Below, piece after piece: positions 17,899 to 27,229 of a DNA stretch of 64,000 bases. The number at the start of each line of letters is the position of its first letter. Positions within the stretch are counted from its first letter, which is position 1. Below the pieces are notes generated by a model that was not told the origin of the DNA, did not search any database, and saw nothing but the letters and a program-made list of their open reading frames with translations. The stretch is from Negativicutes bacterium (GTDB taxonomy: Bacteria; Bacillota; Negativicutes; Veillonellales; Veillonellaceae): positions 26,920 through 90,919 of the forward strand of contig SAAC01000002.1 of the NCBI GenBank assembly GCA_009929605.1, given 5' to 3'. The position numbers and the translations under genes were made by a program.

Positions 17899-20334
17899 TT
17901 AATCTATGTTTTGTGGCTCCAACACATCATCATGGTGGGTTTGTGCACCTTCTAAATGATCAACTGGTTCTTCAACTGACTCTACGAATTCTGCACGAAT
18001 GCGGTACAAGGCCATGATTGTTTCTTCTTGAATCGACTCAATCATATTCTGGAACATTTCATAGGCTTCAAATTTATATTCTACCAATGGATTTTTTTGT
18101 CCGTATGCACGAAGACCAATACCTTCACGCAACATATCCATATTATCCAAATGTTCCATCCATTTTCTATCCACAACGCGTAGCATGATAGCTTTTTCTA
18201 ATTGGGTCATTAATACGTCACCCAATAAGTTTTCTCGTTCTTTATATTCAGAATGCGCCAAATCCAATAATTTTTCTTCCAAATCTTGACGGCTGTATTC
18301 TTCCATATCTTCAGGAGACAAAATTTCTTTCGTCAAGAAATATTGACTCAAATGAGTATATAAGCCTTCATAATCCCATTCTTCAGGATATAATTTTTCA
18401 TTGGCATAAGTATCCATAGATTCTACTACGATCTTATCGATCATAGTTTCAATAGTTTCGCGTAAGGATTCATTACCTAAAATGCGACGACGTTGTTCAT
18501 ATAAAACTTCACGTTGTTGATTCATAACATCATCATATTCCAAAATATATTTACGAATATTGTAGTTATGATCTTCAACTTTTTTCTGCGCTTTTTCAAT
18601 GGATCGAGTAATCAAGGAATGTTCGATTGGTTCATCTTCTTCCATACCTAATTTGTCCATAATACCAGAAATATTATCGGCACCAAAAATACGCATCAAA
18701 TCATCTTCCAAGGAAAGGAAGAATTGAGATGAACCTGGGTCACCTTGACGACCAGCACGACCGCGCAACTGGTTATCAATACGACGGCTCTCATGACGTT
18801 CTGTACCAAGAATCGCTAAGCCCCCAATTTCAGGTACACCTTCACCTAATTGAATATCTGTACCACGACCAGCCATATTAGTGGCAATCGTTACCATTCC
18901 CATTTGACCAGCTTGTGCTACTATTTCAGCTTCTTGTTCATGATGTTTCGCATTTAATACGCTATGAGGAACACCACTGCGCTTAAGCATATCACTAAGC
19001 TCTTCAGATTGAGTAATAGATGTAGTACCAATCAATAAAGGTTGTCCTTTTTTATGACGTTCTACAGCATCTCTTACAACTGCACGATATTTAGCAGCCT
19101 TAGTTTTAAAAATCAAATCAGGCATATCTACACGAGCCAATGGCTTATTTGGAGGAATTTCGTATACCTCTAGGCCATAAATATCATTAAATTCTTTTTC
19201 TTCCGTTTTAGCTGTACCAGTCATCCCCGCCAATTTTTCGTACATACGGAAGTAGTTTTGGAATGTAATAGACGCTAATGTTTGACTTTCACGTTCTACT
19301 TTTAATCCTTCTTTAGCTTCAATAGCTTGATGTAATCCATCAGAATAACGACGTCCAAACATTAAACGACCTGTAAATTCATCAACGATAACAACTTCGC
19401 CATCTTTAACTACATAGTCTGTATCACGATGCATCATCGTATGAGCACGTAAAGAAGCACCTAACAAATGATTCAATTCAATATTTTCAGCATCATACAA
19501 ATTTTCGACACCTAACATTTTTTCTACTTTAGCTATACCAGAATCTGTAGGAGCAATCGTTTTTTGTTTTTCATCAATTACGTAGTCTTCTTCAGCATTC
19601 AAATGAGGTACAATTTTAGCTAATTTATAATAATTATCTGTAGAACGTTCACCAGGGCCGGAAATGATTAATGGCGTACGCGCTTCGTCAATCAAGATAG
19701 AGTCTACTTCATCGACAATAGCATAATTCAATGGCCGTTGCACCATATGAGCGGCCTCTGAAACCATGTTATCACGCAAATAGTCAAAACCAAATTCATT
19801 ATTTGTACCATATGTAATATCACAACTATACGCCATTTTACGTTGGTTGTAATCAAGATTGGCTACGATTAGCCCCACAGATAAACCTAAAAATTTGTAT
19901 AATTTCCCCATCCACTCGCTATCGCGTGTAGCCAAATAATCATTAACAGTAACAACATGAACACCTTTACCTGTTAACGCGTTTAAATACACTGGTAGTG
20001 TACCTACCAATGTTTTACCTTCACCAGTACGCATTTCTGCAATATTACCACGGTGCAAAGTAATACCACCAATTATTTGTACATCAAAATGGCGCATACC
20101 AAGAACACGTTTAGACGCTTCGCGAACTACAGCAAACGCTTCTGGTAGGATATCATCCAAAGTTTCACCTTTCGCTAAACGACGTTTAAACTCATCTGTT
20201 TTAGCAACTAGGTTTGTATCACTTAATTTAATGTAATCAGATTCAATGCTATTAATATGATCAATAATTGTGCGCATTTTTTTAATTTCTCGAGCGCTAT
20301 TATTTCCGAGAAGACGTTGGACAAAGCCGAACAA
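17899..20334 (-). CDS. secA: Protein translocase ATPase SecA
   Basis: SecA drives preproteins through SecYEG. Seen: Walker A-type [41 protein letters not shown] and [31 protein letters not shown] in full order. The C-terminus (..[12 protein letters not shown]) lacks the CxCx8CH zinc motif used for SecB binding. I placed the start at TTG 20334 (product [12 protein letters not shown]..), since GAGGGAG lies 9 bases upstream and this matches the usual SecA start; another TTG at 20352 would add six residues and overlap that site. Length is about 811. Confidence 0.95.
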   Translation of the reverse strand: MFGFVQRLLGNNSAREIKKMRTIIDHINSIESDYIKLSDTNLVAKTDEFKRRLAKGETLDDILPEAFAVVREASKRVLGMRHFDVQIIGGITLHRGNIAEMRTGEGKTLVGTLPVYLNALTGKGVHVVTVNDYLATRDSEWMGKLYKFLGLSVGLIVANLDYNQRKMAYSCDITYGTNNEFGFDYLRDNMVSEAAHMVQRPLNYAIVDEVDSILIDEARTPLIISGPGERSTDNYYKLAKIVPHLNAEEDYVIDEKQKTIAPTDSGIAKVEKMLGVENLYDAENIELNHLLGASLRAHTMMHRDTDYVVKDGEVVIVDEFTGRLMFGRRYSDGLHQAIEAKEGLKVERESQTLASITFQNYFRMYEKLAGMTGTAKTEEKEFNDIYGLEVYEIPPNKPLARVDMPDLIFKTKAAKYRAVVRDAVERHKKGQPLLIGTTSITQSEELSDMLKRSGVPHSVLNAKHHEQEAEIVAQAGQMGMVTIATNMAGRGTDIQLGEGVPEIGGLAILGTERHESRRIDNQLRGRAGRQGDPGSSQFFLSLEDDLMRIFGADNISGIMDKLGMEEDEPIEHSLITRSIEKAQKKVEDHNYNIRKYILEYDDVMNQQREVLYEQRRRILGNESLRETIETMIDKIVVESMDTYANEKLYPEEWDYEGLYTHLSQYFLTKEILSPEDMEEYSRQDLEEKLLDLAHSEYKERENLLGDVLMTQLEKAIMLRVVDRKWMEHLDNMDMLREGIGLRAYGQKNPLVEYKFEAYEMFQNMIESIQEETIMALYRIRAEFVESVEEPVDHLEGAQTHHDDVLEPQNID

Positions 20335-20382
20335 AAAAATCAACTCCCTCAAAAGGACATTTCACATTATTATATTCAATTA

Positions 20383-20411
20383 ATTGTAGCAAAAATGTAC
20401 AAAATAGTCAA
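20383..20411 (-). promoter_or_regulatory. secA promoter
   Basis: TTGACT (20411-20406), 17-base spacer, TACAAT (20388-20383). A near-perfect inverted repeat GTCAAAAA..TTTTTGAC (20407-20431) overlaps the -35 box and could be an operator. Confidence 0.7.
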
Positions 20412-20559
20412 AAAATATGCGTATTTTTGACGTTTTAGAACTCTTCATCTCTAGCTCATGAAAATAGGTTACACAAAAATATCACAGTATTGTAAAAAAA
20501 ATGATTACAAAACTAAAGACTTACCCTAAAAATTTATACTTACAACTGCAAACAACTGC

Positions 20560-20597
20560 AAAAAAGTGAGAATCCTCTCTTACGAAAGAATTCTCAC
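20560..20597 (-). terminator. hpf terminator
   Basis: Arms GTGAGAAT (20566-20573) and ATTCTCAC (20590-20597) with a T6 run on the minus strand at 20565-20560. It lies just after the hpf stop, so hpf and secA are separate transcripts at least in part. Confidence 0.85.
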
Positions 20598-20635
20598 TAA
20601 TCACTATATCATAATATTATTTCTACTATTGCCTA

Positions 20636-21166
20636 CTATACTTCTGGTTCAATCAAACCATAGGACCCATTATGACGACGATATACAACATTATATGTTT
20701 CAGTTTCCGAATTGAAGAACATAAAGAAGTCATGACCTACAAGATTCATTTGTAAAATAGCTTCTTCCACATCCATAGGACGTACAGAGAAGCGTTTCCG
20801 TCTTACCACTTCTAATGTATCTTCTTCAATAGGCTTTTCAGGTACTTCAACTTCAGGATGGAATGCACCTTGTTTTTTGAAACGTTTAGCCAAACGAGTT
20901 TTATGTTTGTGAATTTGACGAATGATTTTATCTACAACTAAATCAATAGCCGCATACATATCAGGATTTGTTTCTACCCCACGCAATACGATACCATCAA
21001 CGAAACAAGTAAGTTCTATAGTGCTTTTATCTTTTACCACAGAAAGTACTGCTTGTGCATCTAACTCTTCATCAAAATAACGAGTCAATTTTCCAAGTCT
21101 TTTTTCTACATACTCACGAAGAGCCGCAGTTACTTCAATGTTTTTTCCTCTGATTGCTACTTTCAT
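20636..21166 (-). CDS. hpf: Ribosome hibernation promoting factor, long form
   Basis: A 176-residue long-form HPF: the N-terminal S30AE/RaiA domain (about 1-100, MKVAIRGKNIEVTAALREYVEKRL) and the C-terminal dimerisation domain (about 118-176, VRRKRFSVRPMDVEEAILQMNLVGHDFFMFFN). Long HPF alone joins two 70S ribosomes into 100S dimers in resting cells. AAGGGTG precedes the ATG. It lies upstream of secA and prfB, the usual Firmicutes order; comFC, the normal neighbour on the other side, is about 7 kb away with a transporter block and an RNA gene between. Confidence 0.95.
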   Translation of the reverse strand: MKVAIRGKNIEVTAALREYVEKRLGKLTRYFDEELDAQAVLSVVKDKSTIELTCFVDGIVLRGVETNPDMYAAIDLVVDKIIRQIHKHKTRLAKRFKKQGAFHPEVEVPEKPIEEDTLEVVRRKRFSVRPMDVEEAILQMNLVGHDFFMFFNSETETYNVVYRRHNGSYGLIEPEV

Positions 21167-21375
21167 AATTCAACACCCTTTCTCAAATAACACATCAAGA
21201 ACTTGTAAAATCTGTGATTAGATTTCATCGTATTCTTCATGTCTTATTTATATATTCAACATAAGGGGGTAATAATCCTCTTTTTTAGAAAAAATTTTTT
21301 CCTATTTAAAAGATGGATCTATATATCACTAAGTGTGGTAGTCATTAAGTAAAACAATACATCCGATCAAAAAAA

Positions 21376-21401
21376 CAAAAAACTGCTTTTAAAAAAGCAG
21401 T
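21376..21401 (-). terminator. Cold-shock gene terminator 2
   Basis: Perfect stem ACTGCTTTT/AAAAGCAGT (21382-21390 and 21393-21401) with a two-base loop, followed on the minus strand by TTTTT, G and TTTTT. It stands in tandem behind terminator 1. Confidence 0.85.
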
Positions 21402-21410
21402 ATCAATATA

Positions 21411-21440
21411 TAAAAAAGCCCAGTAGACTATACCAGGCTT
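21411..21440 (-). terminator. Cold-shock gene terminator 1
   Basis: Ten-base stem with two G-U pairs, arms 21416-21425 and 21431-21440 (AAGCCTGGTA on the minus strand), loop of five, then T6. It lies 24 bases past the cold-shock stop. Confidence 0.8.
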
Positions 21441-21463
21441 GATTATTCAGTTATGTCTAGAGC

Positions 21464-21661
21464 TTACGCTTTTACAACGTTAGCTGCTTGTGGACCACGG
21501 TTGCCATCAACGATGTCGAATTGAACACTTTGGCCTTCTGCCAAGGATTTAAATCCTTCGTCTTGGATAGCAGAGAAATGAACGAATACATCGCCGCCAT
21601 CTTCTCTTTCGATAAATCCGTAACCTTTTTCAGCACTAAACCATTTTACTTTACCTAACAT
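21464..21661 (-). CDS. Cold-shock domain protein
   Basis: A 65-residue CspA-family protein with the RNP motifs KGYGFIER and DVFVHFSAI. Such proteins bind single-stranded RNA and melt structure. AGGAGGAAG lies before the ATG. Monocistronic, with its own promoter and two tandem terminators. The leader of about 50 bases is shorter than that of strongly cold-induced csp genes, so it may be expressed at normal temperature. Confidence 0.95.
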   Translation of the reverse strand: MLGKVKWFSAEKGYGFIEREDGGDVFVHFSAIQDEGFKSLAEGQSVQFDIVDGNRGPQAANVVKA

Positions 21662-21716
21662 GAAACTTCCTCCTAATTCTTTATTGTGTAACTGATTTTA
21701 CTCGTCTTACTTGCTC

Positions 21717-21745
21717 ATCATAACACAGTGTGTATAAAATATCAA
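21717..21745 (-). promoter_or_regulatory. Cold-shock gene promoter
   Basis: TTGATA (21745-21740), 17-base spacer, TATGAT (21722-21717). Start of transcription would be near 21710. Confidence 0.75.
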
Positions 21746-21779
21746 TCTAATCTACCTATAAAATTTATAGAGTTAAACT

Positions 21780-22160
21780 CATGCATAAAGATTTCACGAT
21801 TTCAATCTACAATGCTACACCTATTTATTTCAGCATTATCAAAATATGTCACCCTCAAAACTCAGAAAGTTTTCCATCTATATCTATAAAAATAGTTGCG
21901 TTTAAATATTTATTATTTTCTAAATCCTATGCATAGTTACACAGTTCGTTAAAATTTATGGTTTAAATTTTGCTTTACAACTAATATATTTTAGTCTCTT
22001 TATAGGCAGAGACTGATATTTCAGACTGAATAATTCGTTATATAATAATTTTATCTATGGAAATTTAGTCATTTTAATGTATATAAAATTAACTTTAATT
22101 TTTTAACTAAGATACGTATGGATTAATCTCATTTAAGTCAAATCTTAATAGTAAATACAT
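21780..22160. other. Gene-free AT-rich stretch
   Basis: No ORF with a ribosome binding site on either strand. The only structure seen is a short hairpin AGTCTCT/AGAGACT (21993-21999 and 22008-22014), with no T run on either side. Function unknown. Confidence 0.6.
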
Positions 22161-22162
22161 CA

Positions 22163-22206
22163 TGTCAATTTCAGCATACAAACAACATACGTATGCTAAA
22201 TTGACA
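22163..22206. repeat. 16-bp inverted repeat downstream of the ABC ATPase gene
   Basis: Arms TGTCAATTT-C-AGCATAC (22163-22179) and GTATGCTAAATTGACA (22191-22206) pair over 16 bases with one bulged C; loop of 11. Each strand begins or ends with a TTGACA -35-like hexamer. Neither side has a T run, so it is not a standard terminator. It may be a processing stem for the ATPase transcript or an operator. Confidence 0.75.
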
Positions 22207-22266
22207 TAGTCTAATATAAGTTCATATATACTACAAAGGAGGAAATTCTCTTACAAGGTATGTAAA

Positions 22267-22986
22267 TTAAAGAATTTTAGACAAGAATAACTGTAAACGT
22301 TCATTTTTAGGATGATCAAATACTTCTGTTGGTGTACCTTCTTCTAGAATCTGACCTTCATCAATGAATAGTACACGAGTTCCTACCTCTTTAGCAAAGC
22401 CCATTTCATGAGTTACAACAACCATTGTCATACCATCTTGTGCTAGGCTCTTCATTACATCCAGTACTTCATGAACCATTTCAGGATCAAGGGCAGATGT
22501 AGGTTCATCAAACAGCATCACCTTTGGTGTCATTGCCAATGCACGCGCAATCGCAACACGTTGTTGTTGACCACCGGATAGTGATTGAGGATAAGCCTCT
22601 GCCTTTTCAGCCAATCCTACACGGTCCAACAATTTACGGCCTCGCTCTTGCGCTTCCGCTTTGGCTGTTTTACGAACTTTTTCCTGTGCCAACGTTAAAT
22701 TCTCTAGCACAGTCATATGTGGGAATAAATTAAAACGTTGGAATACCATGCCCACTTCTGTACGCACTGTATTTAACTTATCCTTATCAGACAAGTCCAT
22801 ATTATCTACAATAACAGTACCACTTGTAGGCTCTTCTAAATAGTTCATACAACGAAGAACTGTACTTTTGCCAGAGCCAGATGGACCAATGATAACCACA
22901 ACCTCACCTTTTTCGATGTGGAGATCAATACCTTTTAACACTTCATTTTTGCCGAATCTTTTACGAACATTTTCTAGCTTAATCAT
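22267..22986 (-). CDS. Amino-acid ABC transporter ATP-binding protein (GlnQ/HisP type)
   Basis: A 239-residue ATPase with Walker [11 protein letters not shown]-loop [17 protein letters not shown], signature [17 protein letters not shown] and Walker [17 protein letters not shown]. These features mark the polar amino-acid uptake group. It overlaps the permease gene by 4 bases. The binding proteins are probably those at 25047-26720, in a separate transcript. The exact substrate is not shown by the ATPase. Confidence 0.93.
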   Translation of the reverse strand: MIKLENVRKRFGKNEVLKGIDLHIEKGEVVVIIGPSGSGKSTVLRCMNYLEEPTSGTVIVDNMDLSDKDKLNTVRTEVGMVFQRFNLFPHMTVLENLTLAQEKVRKTAKAEAQERGRKLLDRVGLAEKAEAYPQSLSGGQQQRVAIARALAMTPKVMLFDEPTSALDPEMVHEVLDVMKSLAQDGMTMVVVTHEMGFAKEVGTRVLFIDEGQILEEGTPTEVFDHPKNERLQLFLSKIL

Positions 22987-23639
22987 TTGATATTATATCT
23001 CCTTTCTAAGTAGGCTACCAATTGCGAAATACTAACAGTCATAATTAAATAAATAACAGCTACAGTGCCCCAAATTTCAAAGGATGCATATGTTTTAGCA
23101 ATTATTAATTGACCACGACGTGTTAGCTCTTCAAAGCCAATAACAGATACTAGAGAGGAATCTTTCAACATGGCGATAAATTCATTACCCAATGGTGGAA
23201 TAATTGCCTTGAACGCTTGTGGCATAATAATATAACGCATAGTTTGTGCCCAAGATAGACCAAGGGAACGGCCTGCCTCCATTTGACCTTTATCAATGGA
23301 TTGAATACCAGCGCGGAAAATTTCAGATACATAAGCACCAGAGTTAATACTGCATGCAGTTACCGCAGCAACAAATGGATCAATACGGCTTCCGATAATC
23401 ATTGGCAATGCAAAGTAAATCAAGAAAATTTGTACCAATAATGGGGTACCACGGATAATGTCTACATAGCATCTAGCTAATAAACGAACAATTTTTAAAT
23501 TTGATAAGTTAGCTAACGCTACTAACATACCAATAAAGAAGCCACAGCCTACACTCATGGTAGTAATTTTAACTGTAACTAGAGCCCCTTGTAATAATAG
23601 AGGCAGGTTATCTAAAATTAGACTCCAATTAAAACCCAT
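22983..23639 (-). CDS. Amino-acid ABC transporter permease (HisMQ type)
   Basis: A 218-residue membrane protein with about five helices and the EAA loop [43 protein letters not shown] typical of polar amino-acid permeases (segment at about 140-180). One permease gene only, so it likely works as a homodimer with the downstream ATPase. AGGAGA precedes the ATG, and a promoter lies about 50 bases upstream, separating it from the aminotransferase gene. Confidence 0.93.
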   Translation of the reverse strand: MGFNWSLILDNLPLLLQGALVTVKITTMSVGCGFFIGMLVALANLSNLKIVRLLARCYVDIIRGTPLLVQIFLIYFALPMIIGSRIDPFVAAVTACSINSGAYVSEIFRAGIQSIDKGQMEAGRSLGLSWAQTMRYIIMPQAFKAIIPPLGNEFIAMLKDSSLVSVIGFEELTRRGQLIIAKTYASFEIWGTVAVIYLIMTVSISQLVAYLERRYNIK

Positions 23640-23686
23640 ATCGATTCTCCTAATTTTGAAAGCTGAACATACTATACTAACAATCT

Positions 23687-23715
23687 ATTATACTCATTTT
23701 TTCCATGTTATGCAA
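23687..23715 (-). promoter_or_regulatory. Promoter of the permease-ATPase pair
   Basis: TTGCAT (23715-23710), 17-base spacer, TATAAT (23692-23687), placed about 50 bases before the permease start. Confidence 0.7.
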
Positions 23716-23729
23716 AATATTTCACAGAT

Positions 23730-24911
23730 TTAGAGTAAAGATTCATAAGCTCGTTTCATTCTAGTAACAGCTTCAACAATATTATCCTCTGAAATACCTG
23801 TGAAATTCAAACGTATATGATTCGTATTATCCTTGGTACTATAGAATGGCAAACCTGGTACAAAACTTACTTTCTCTTTAATGCACGCATGGAATAAATC
23901 ATAACAATGAATATTGTCAGGAATGGTCACCCACAAGAAAAATCCACCTAAAGGTTTTATAAATCTAAATTCTGGCAATTCTCTCGCCAATGTATCACAC
24001 AATGTATCTAAACGTTTTTTATATACATTACACATATAACTAACGTGATCATCATAGGAATAGTTAACCATATATTGCTCAATGATAGCATGATTTAACG
24101 CCGTACTATGTAGGTCCACAGATTCCTTTGTTAATTCTAATTGATCTACAATTGTTTTATGACCAATCACATACCCCACACGCAATCCTGGACTAAATGT
24201 TTTTGAAAAACTCCCCATGTACACAACTTGCCTTTTTGTATCCATAGATGCCAGTGATGGACGATTCTCATCTGAATAGTTGATTTCACCGTATGGATTG
24301 TCTTCCAACACCATCAAATCATATTGATTCACAAGATTCATAAAGGCCTTACGTTTTTCCACACTCCAATATCGTCCCGTAGGATTTTGAAAGTCTGGTA
24401 TGACATAGATAGCTTTCACCTTATCATGGCTAGATAGATATTGCTCTAGAGCAACAAGGTCCATGCCATCATCGTCAGATGGTATATTTTGAATATAACC
24501 ACCATAAAAGGCAAATGTATTCATCCCATCAATATAAGAAGGTGTTTCCACTAATACAATATCACCTTCATCGATAAATACACGGCCTAATAAATCCATA
24601 CATTGTGTGGACCCAGTAGTAACCAAAATATTATCTTCTGACACATTCATTTCATATCTCAATTTCACGATATGAGCAATACGTGTACGCAAACCAAGTA
24701 CACCACCATAATTACCATATTGTAATAAATTTTTACCACGTTCCTCTAAAATTTGTTTTGAGCAAGCAATCATTTCCTCAATAGGAAACATATCAGCAGC
24801 AGGTACACCTTCAGCTAAGGACAAACAACCTTGGCTGTCCTTTGCCATCTCAGCAATTTCAGATAATTTTACGCGACTCATACGGGCCGCATATAAATTT
24901 TCACAGTTCAT
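23730..24911 (-). CDS. PLP-dependent aminotransferase, class I/II (AraT/2-aminoadipate type)
   Basis: A 393-residue fold-type I aminotransferase. The PLP Lys is in GSFSKTFSPGLRVGYV; TTGSTQCMDLLGRV, YVIPDFQNPTGRYWS and LEDNPYGEINY are family motifs, and the C-terminal Arg is in IRLNFTG. This subgroup includes 2-aminoadipate and aromatic aminotransferases and the catalytic half of MocR proteins; no DNA-binding domain is present. I chose the ATG at 24911 because GGAGAT sits 5 bases upstream, overlapping an earlier in-frame ATG. Its place among amino-acid uptake genes suggests use of the imported amino acid. Confidence 0.88.
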   Translation of the reverse strand: MNCENLYAARMSRVKLSEIAEMAKDSQGCLSLAEGVPAADMFPIEEMIACSKQILEERGKNLLQYGNYGGVLGLRTRIAHIVKLRYEMNVSEDNILVTTGSTQCMDLLGRVFIDEGDIVLVETPSYIDGMNTFAFYGGYIQNIPSDDDGMDLVALEQYLSSHDKVKAIYVIPDFQNPTGRYWSVEKRKAFMNLVNQYDLMVLEDNPYGEINYSDENRPSLASMDTKRQVVYMGSFSKTFSPGLRVGYVIGHKTIVDQLELTKESVDLHSTALNHAIIEQYMVNYSYDDHVSYMCNVYKKRLDTLCDTLARELPEFRFIKPLGGFFLWVTIPDNIHCYDLFHACIKEKVSFVPGLPFYSTKDNTNHIRLNFTGISEDNIVEAVTRMKRAYESLL

Positions 24912-24994
24912 AATGATCTCCATCTACATACATAAAATAGTATTGGCCACACCGATTTTTTAACACACGTCTATAATACGTATATACTAACGTC

Positions 24995-25028
24995 AAAATA
25001 ACAGAGATGATATCATCTCTGTTATTTT
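24995..25028. terminator. Bidirectional-looking terminator after the first binding-protein gene
   Basis: A perfect 34-base palindrome centred on GATATC, with AAAAT/ATTTT flanks, 19 bases past the stop of the binding-protein gene. It should end the binding-protein transcript on the minus strand. A possible -35 (TTGACG) for the aminotransferase gene starts right after it. Confidence 0.75.
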
Positions 25029-25046
25029 ATATGCTAGTGTTACAAA

Positions 25047-25808
25047 TTATTTGATATTACCAAACCATTTATCTTCTAATTTTTTGTATTCCCCATTGTC
25101 TTTCATTTTCTTAAGGGCTGCATTAATCTCTTTAGTCAATTCTGGATTATTTTTAGCTACGCCAATACCCAATTGATGAGATTGTAAACCTACAGGAACA
25201 ATCTTTAGATTTGCCATATTACCTACTTGAATAAAGTATTTAGCGATTGGTTCATCGAGCATTACGATTTCAACATTACCATTTTCTAAATCTTGTAGCA
25301 TATTAGGAATTGTATCGAATTCTTTTACTGTTGTACCAGGTTTCTCTTTAGCCAAGAATGCACCAGTTGTACCAATTTGAGCTGCTACAGTTTTACCGGC
25401 AATATCAGCTTCACCATTAACAGTATTATTGTCCTTTTTTACCACCATAATCAAATTAACTTGGTAGTATGGATCCGAAAAATCAATTTTTTCCAAACGT
25501 TCTTTTGTGATAACCATACCAGATGCGATAGCATCAATTTGGCCAGACTGTAATGCTGGGATTAACGCATCAAAGCCCATGCTCACAAATTCAACTTTTT
25601 TACCAGTTTCTTTGCCAATAGCATTCGCTAAATCTACATCAAAGCCTTGGTATTTATCACCATCAGCAAATTCGAATGGTGGATATGTAGTTTCTGCTGC
25701 AAATTTTATAGTATCTTTTTTAGGTGCTTGTTCGCTGCCACAACCTGCAAATACACCAATCATTAATGTTGCACCCAGTACAAGGGCTAATGATTTCTTT
25801 AATTTCAC
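25047..25808 (-). CDS. Amino-acid ABC transporter substrate-binding lipoprotein
   Basis: A 253-residue periplasmic-binding protein (SBP_bac_3 type). The signal peptide ends in a lipobox, VFAGC, so the mature protein begins at Cys23 or so. FAAETTYPPFEFADGDKYQGFDVDLANAIGKE and FDALIPALQSGQIDAIASGMVIT segments are typical of polar amino-acid binding proteins. GTG start behind GGGAGAA. It is followed by a terminator and preceded by a paralogue. Together they probably feed the permease-ATPase pair. Confidence 0.92.
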   Translation of the reverse strand: MKLKKSLALVLGATLMIGVFAGCGSEQAPKKDTIKFAAETTYPPFEFADGDKYQGFDVDLANAIGKETGKKVEFVSMGFDALIPALQSGQIDAIASGMVITKERLEKIDFSDPYYQVNLIMVVKKDNNTVNGEADIAGKTVAAQIGTTGAFLAKEKPGTTVKEFDTIPNMLQDLENGNVEIVMLDEPIAKYFIQVGNMANLKIVPVGLQSHQLGIGVAKNNPELTKEINAALKKMKDNGEYKKLEDKWFGNIK

Positions 25809-25910
25809 AATAATTCTCCCTTTAAAACTCTCAAAGAATATTTCTAATTACTTGATATTTATCATATGAACAGATTCTTATAACCTATTCTCAGGTCCTA
25901 TTTTACTATA

Positions 25911-26720
25911 TTATTTAAATTCTAGCACTACTGGCATATCAGCAGGGGCATCTGTATTGAACCATTTTTTATACAACGTATTGAATTCACCACTTGCTTT
26001 TAAATCAGCAATAGCTTTATTGATTTCAGTTTGTAGTTCTTTATTATCTTTACCAATCGCAAGACCTAAGTATTCTTTAGTATTTGGATATGTAAATACT
26101 TTTACATTTTCATCTTTATGAACAGTACTATAATATTGAGCTATAGGTAAATCGATTACAGCGGCTTGGACACCACCATTTTTAAGTTCTAATAAGGCTT
26201 CATTACTGTGATCAAACTCTTTAACTGTTACACCTTCTGTTTTATGAGCTAAATCAGCGCCAGTAGTACCTAATTGAGCCGCTAATGTCAAACCTTTAAG
26301 ATCTTCCAGACTATTGATTGTTGTACCATCTTTATAAATTATAGCTAATGCATTTTCATAATAAGGGGAAGAAAATAACACTTTCTCACTTCTTGCTTTT
26401 GTAATTGTCATACCAGATGCAGCTACATCAATATCTTTAGTAGTTAATGCAGGAATCAATGCATCAAAAGAAACATTTTTAAGTTCTACATCACGATTCA
26501 TCTTTTTACCGATAGCACGAATTAATTCAATATCAAAGCCATCATAATCAGATGTTTTATCATTTTTAAATTCAAATGGTACAAATGTCGCATTAGTACC
26601 AACAACTAATTTCTTTTGAGCCGCTGGTTTACTATCATTACCACAACCAGCAACAAATGCTGCAGTCATTACCACTGCCAAACCTGTGAGCATTAATTTT
26701 TTTACTTTTTTACTAATCAT
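25911..26720 (-). CDS. Amino-acid ABC transporter substrate-binding lipoprotein, paralogue
   Basis: A 269-residue SBP_bac_3-type lipoprotein with lipobox FVAGC. It shares the order of motifs with its downstream neighbour (FDALIPALTTKDIDVAASGMTIT against FDALIPALQSGQIDAIASGMVIT) but differs widely elsewhere. AAAGGT precedes the ATG. Its promoter carries a sequence close to the arginine repressor box, which hints at arginine or another basic amino acid as ligand. That is inference from the operator, not from binding-site residues. Confidence 0.92.
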   Translation of the reverse strand: MISKKVKKLMLTGLAVVMTAAFVAGCGNDSKPAAQKKLVVGTNATFVPFEFKNDKTSDYDGFDIELIRAIGKKMNRDVELKNVSFDALIPALTTKDIDVAASGMTITKARSEKVLFSSPYYENALAIIYKDGTTINSLEDLKGLTLAAQLGTTGADLAHKTEGVTVKEFDHSNEALLELKNGGVQAAVIDLPIAQYYSTVHKDENVKVFTYPNTKEYLGLAIGKDNKELQTEINKAIADLKASGEFNTLYKKWFNTDAPADMPVVLEFK

Positions 26721-26817
26721 CTTACATACCTTTTCATTTTTCTCAACAACTATCTACAGCATATATACCAACTCGGCACATATATGTGTATTTCAATTAC
26801 TATAGAACGTATTATAT

Positions 26818-26847
26818 ATTATATACGAACTTGTATATTTATGTCAA
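26818..26847 (-). promoter_or_regulatory. Promoter of the binding-protein operon
   Basis: TTGACA (26847-26842), 18-base spacer, TATAAT (26823-26818), about 95 bases before the start codon at 26720. Confidence 0.7.
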
Positions 26848-26859
26848 TATTTATGCATA
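26842..26859 (-). promoter_or_regulatory. Candidate ArgR/AhrC operator
   Basis: The minus strand reads TATGCATAAATATTGACA. Against the ARG box consensus WNTGAATWWWWATTCANW it agrees at 16 of 18 positions. It covers the -35 box of the promoter. A weaker second box (about 12-13 of 18) lies beside it at 26861-26878; ArgR usually binds such pairs, though normal centre spacing is slightly larger. Confidence 0.5.
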
Positions 26860-26988
26860 AAAATTATTTTTATACATAAATAAAACCTCTTATGATTTAT
26901 AAAGAATACTGCTACTATAACAAGCCCCATCGACTAATAGATATAATAAAATACTACTACTTTCAAGTAAATATATAAAACACGTATC

Positions 26989-27020
26989 AAAAAAGGCATA
27001 TGAGAAAAGCCTCATATGCC
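26989..27020 (-). terminator. Terminator of the non-coding RNA
   Basis: Perfect 10-base stem GGCATATGAG/CTCATATGCC (26995-27004 and 27011-27020), six-base loop, then T6 on the minus strand. Confidence 0.92.
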
Positions 27021-27222
27021 TGTTATACGGCTGACCTGGTCTTTGCCCCCACACTCGCCTGCTGGAAGGTTCGCTCATAAGTCTTAGACTCCCCACTACT
27101 ACTTCTCTCGGTTTTTCCGGCAGGACTTACATCTAAGCCGCACCATGCTCACAGTCCCTTGGACTGCTTATGTGGATCGTTTTGCCTGCGACTGGCTTCG
27201 ACTTGCAACCACAGACCCGTAT
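26989..27222 (-). ncRNA. Stand-alone structured RNA, candidate raiA-motif RNA
   Basis: About 230 bases of GC-richer sequence between AT-rich flanks, with a strong promoter ending just before it and a perfect terminator closing it. The two ends pair: 27222-27217 (ATACGG) with 27030-27025, 27216-27213 with 27042-27039, and 27208-27205 with 27046-27043. Inside, CAGTCC/GGACTG (27157-27152 and 27166-27161) makes a hairpin and CCTGCCGG/CCAGCAGG pairs 27124-27117 with 27065-27058. No good ORF fits. It lies between comFC and hpf on the same strand. As I recall, the raiA RNA motif is found next to hpf/raiA and comFC genes in Firmicutes and Actinobacteria and has about this size. I do not see features of tmRNA, RNase P RNA or SRP RNA; 6S RNA is the main alternative. 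That it is a structured RNA is firm; the class is tentative. Confidence 0.8.
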
Positions 27223-27229
27223 ATTAAGA

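Noticed and set aside
22201..22262. Plus-strand TTGACA with a following AAAGGAGG
   Set aside because: No start codon at proper distance; the nearest ATG is followed at once by a stop. The TTGACA is one arm of the inverted repeat.
26890..27096. 68-codon minus-strand ORF overlapping the structured RNA
   Set aside because: It lies inside the RNA and runs through its terminator; there is no ribosome site, and the composition does not look like a protein.
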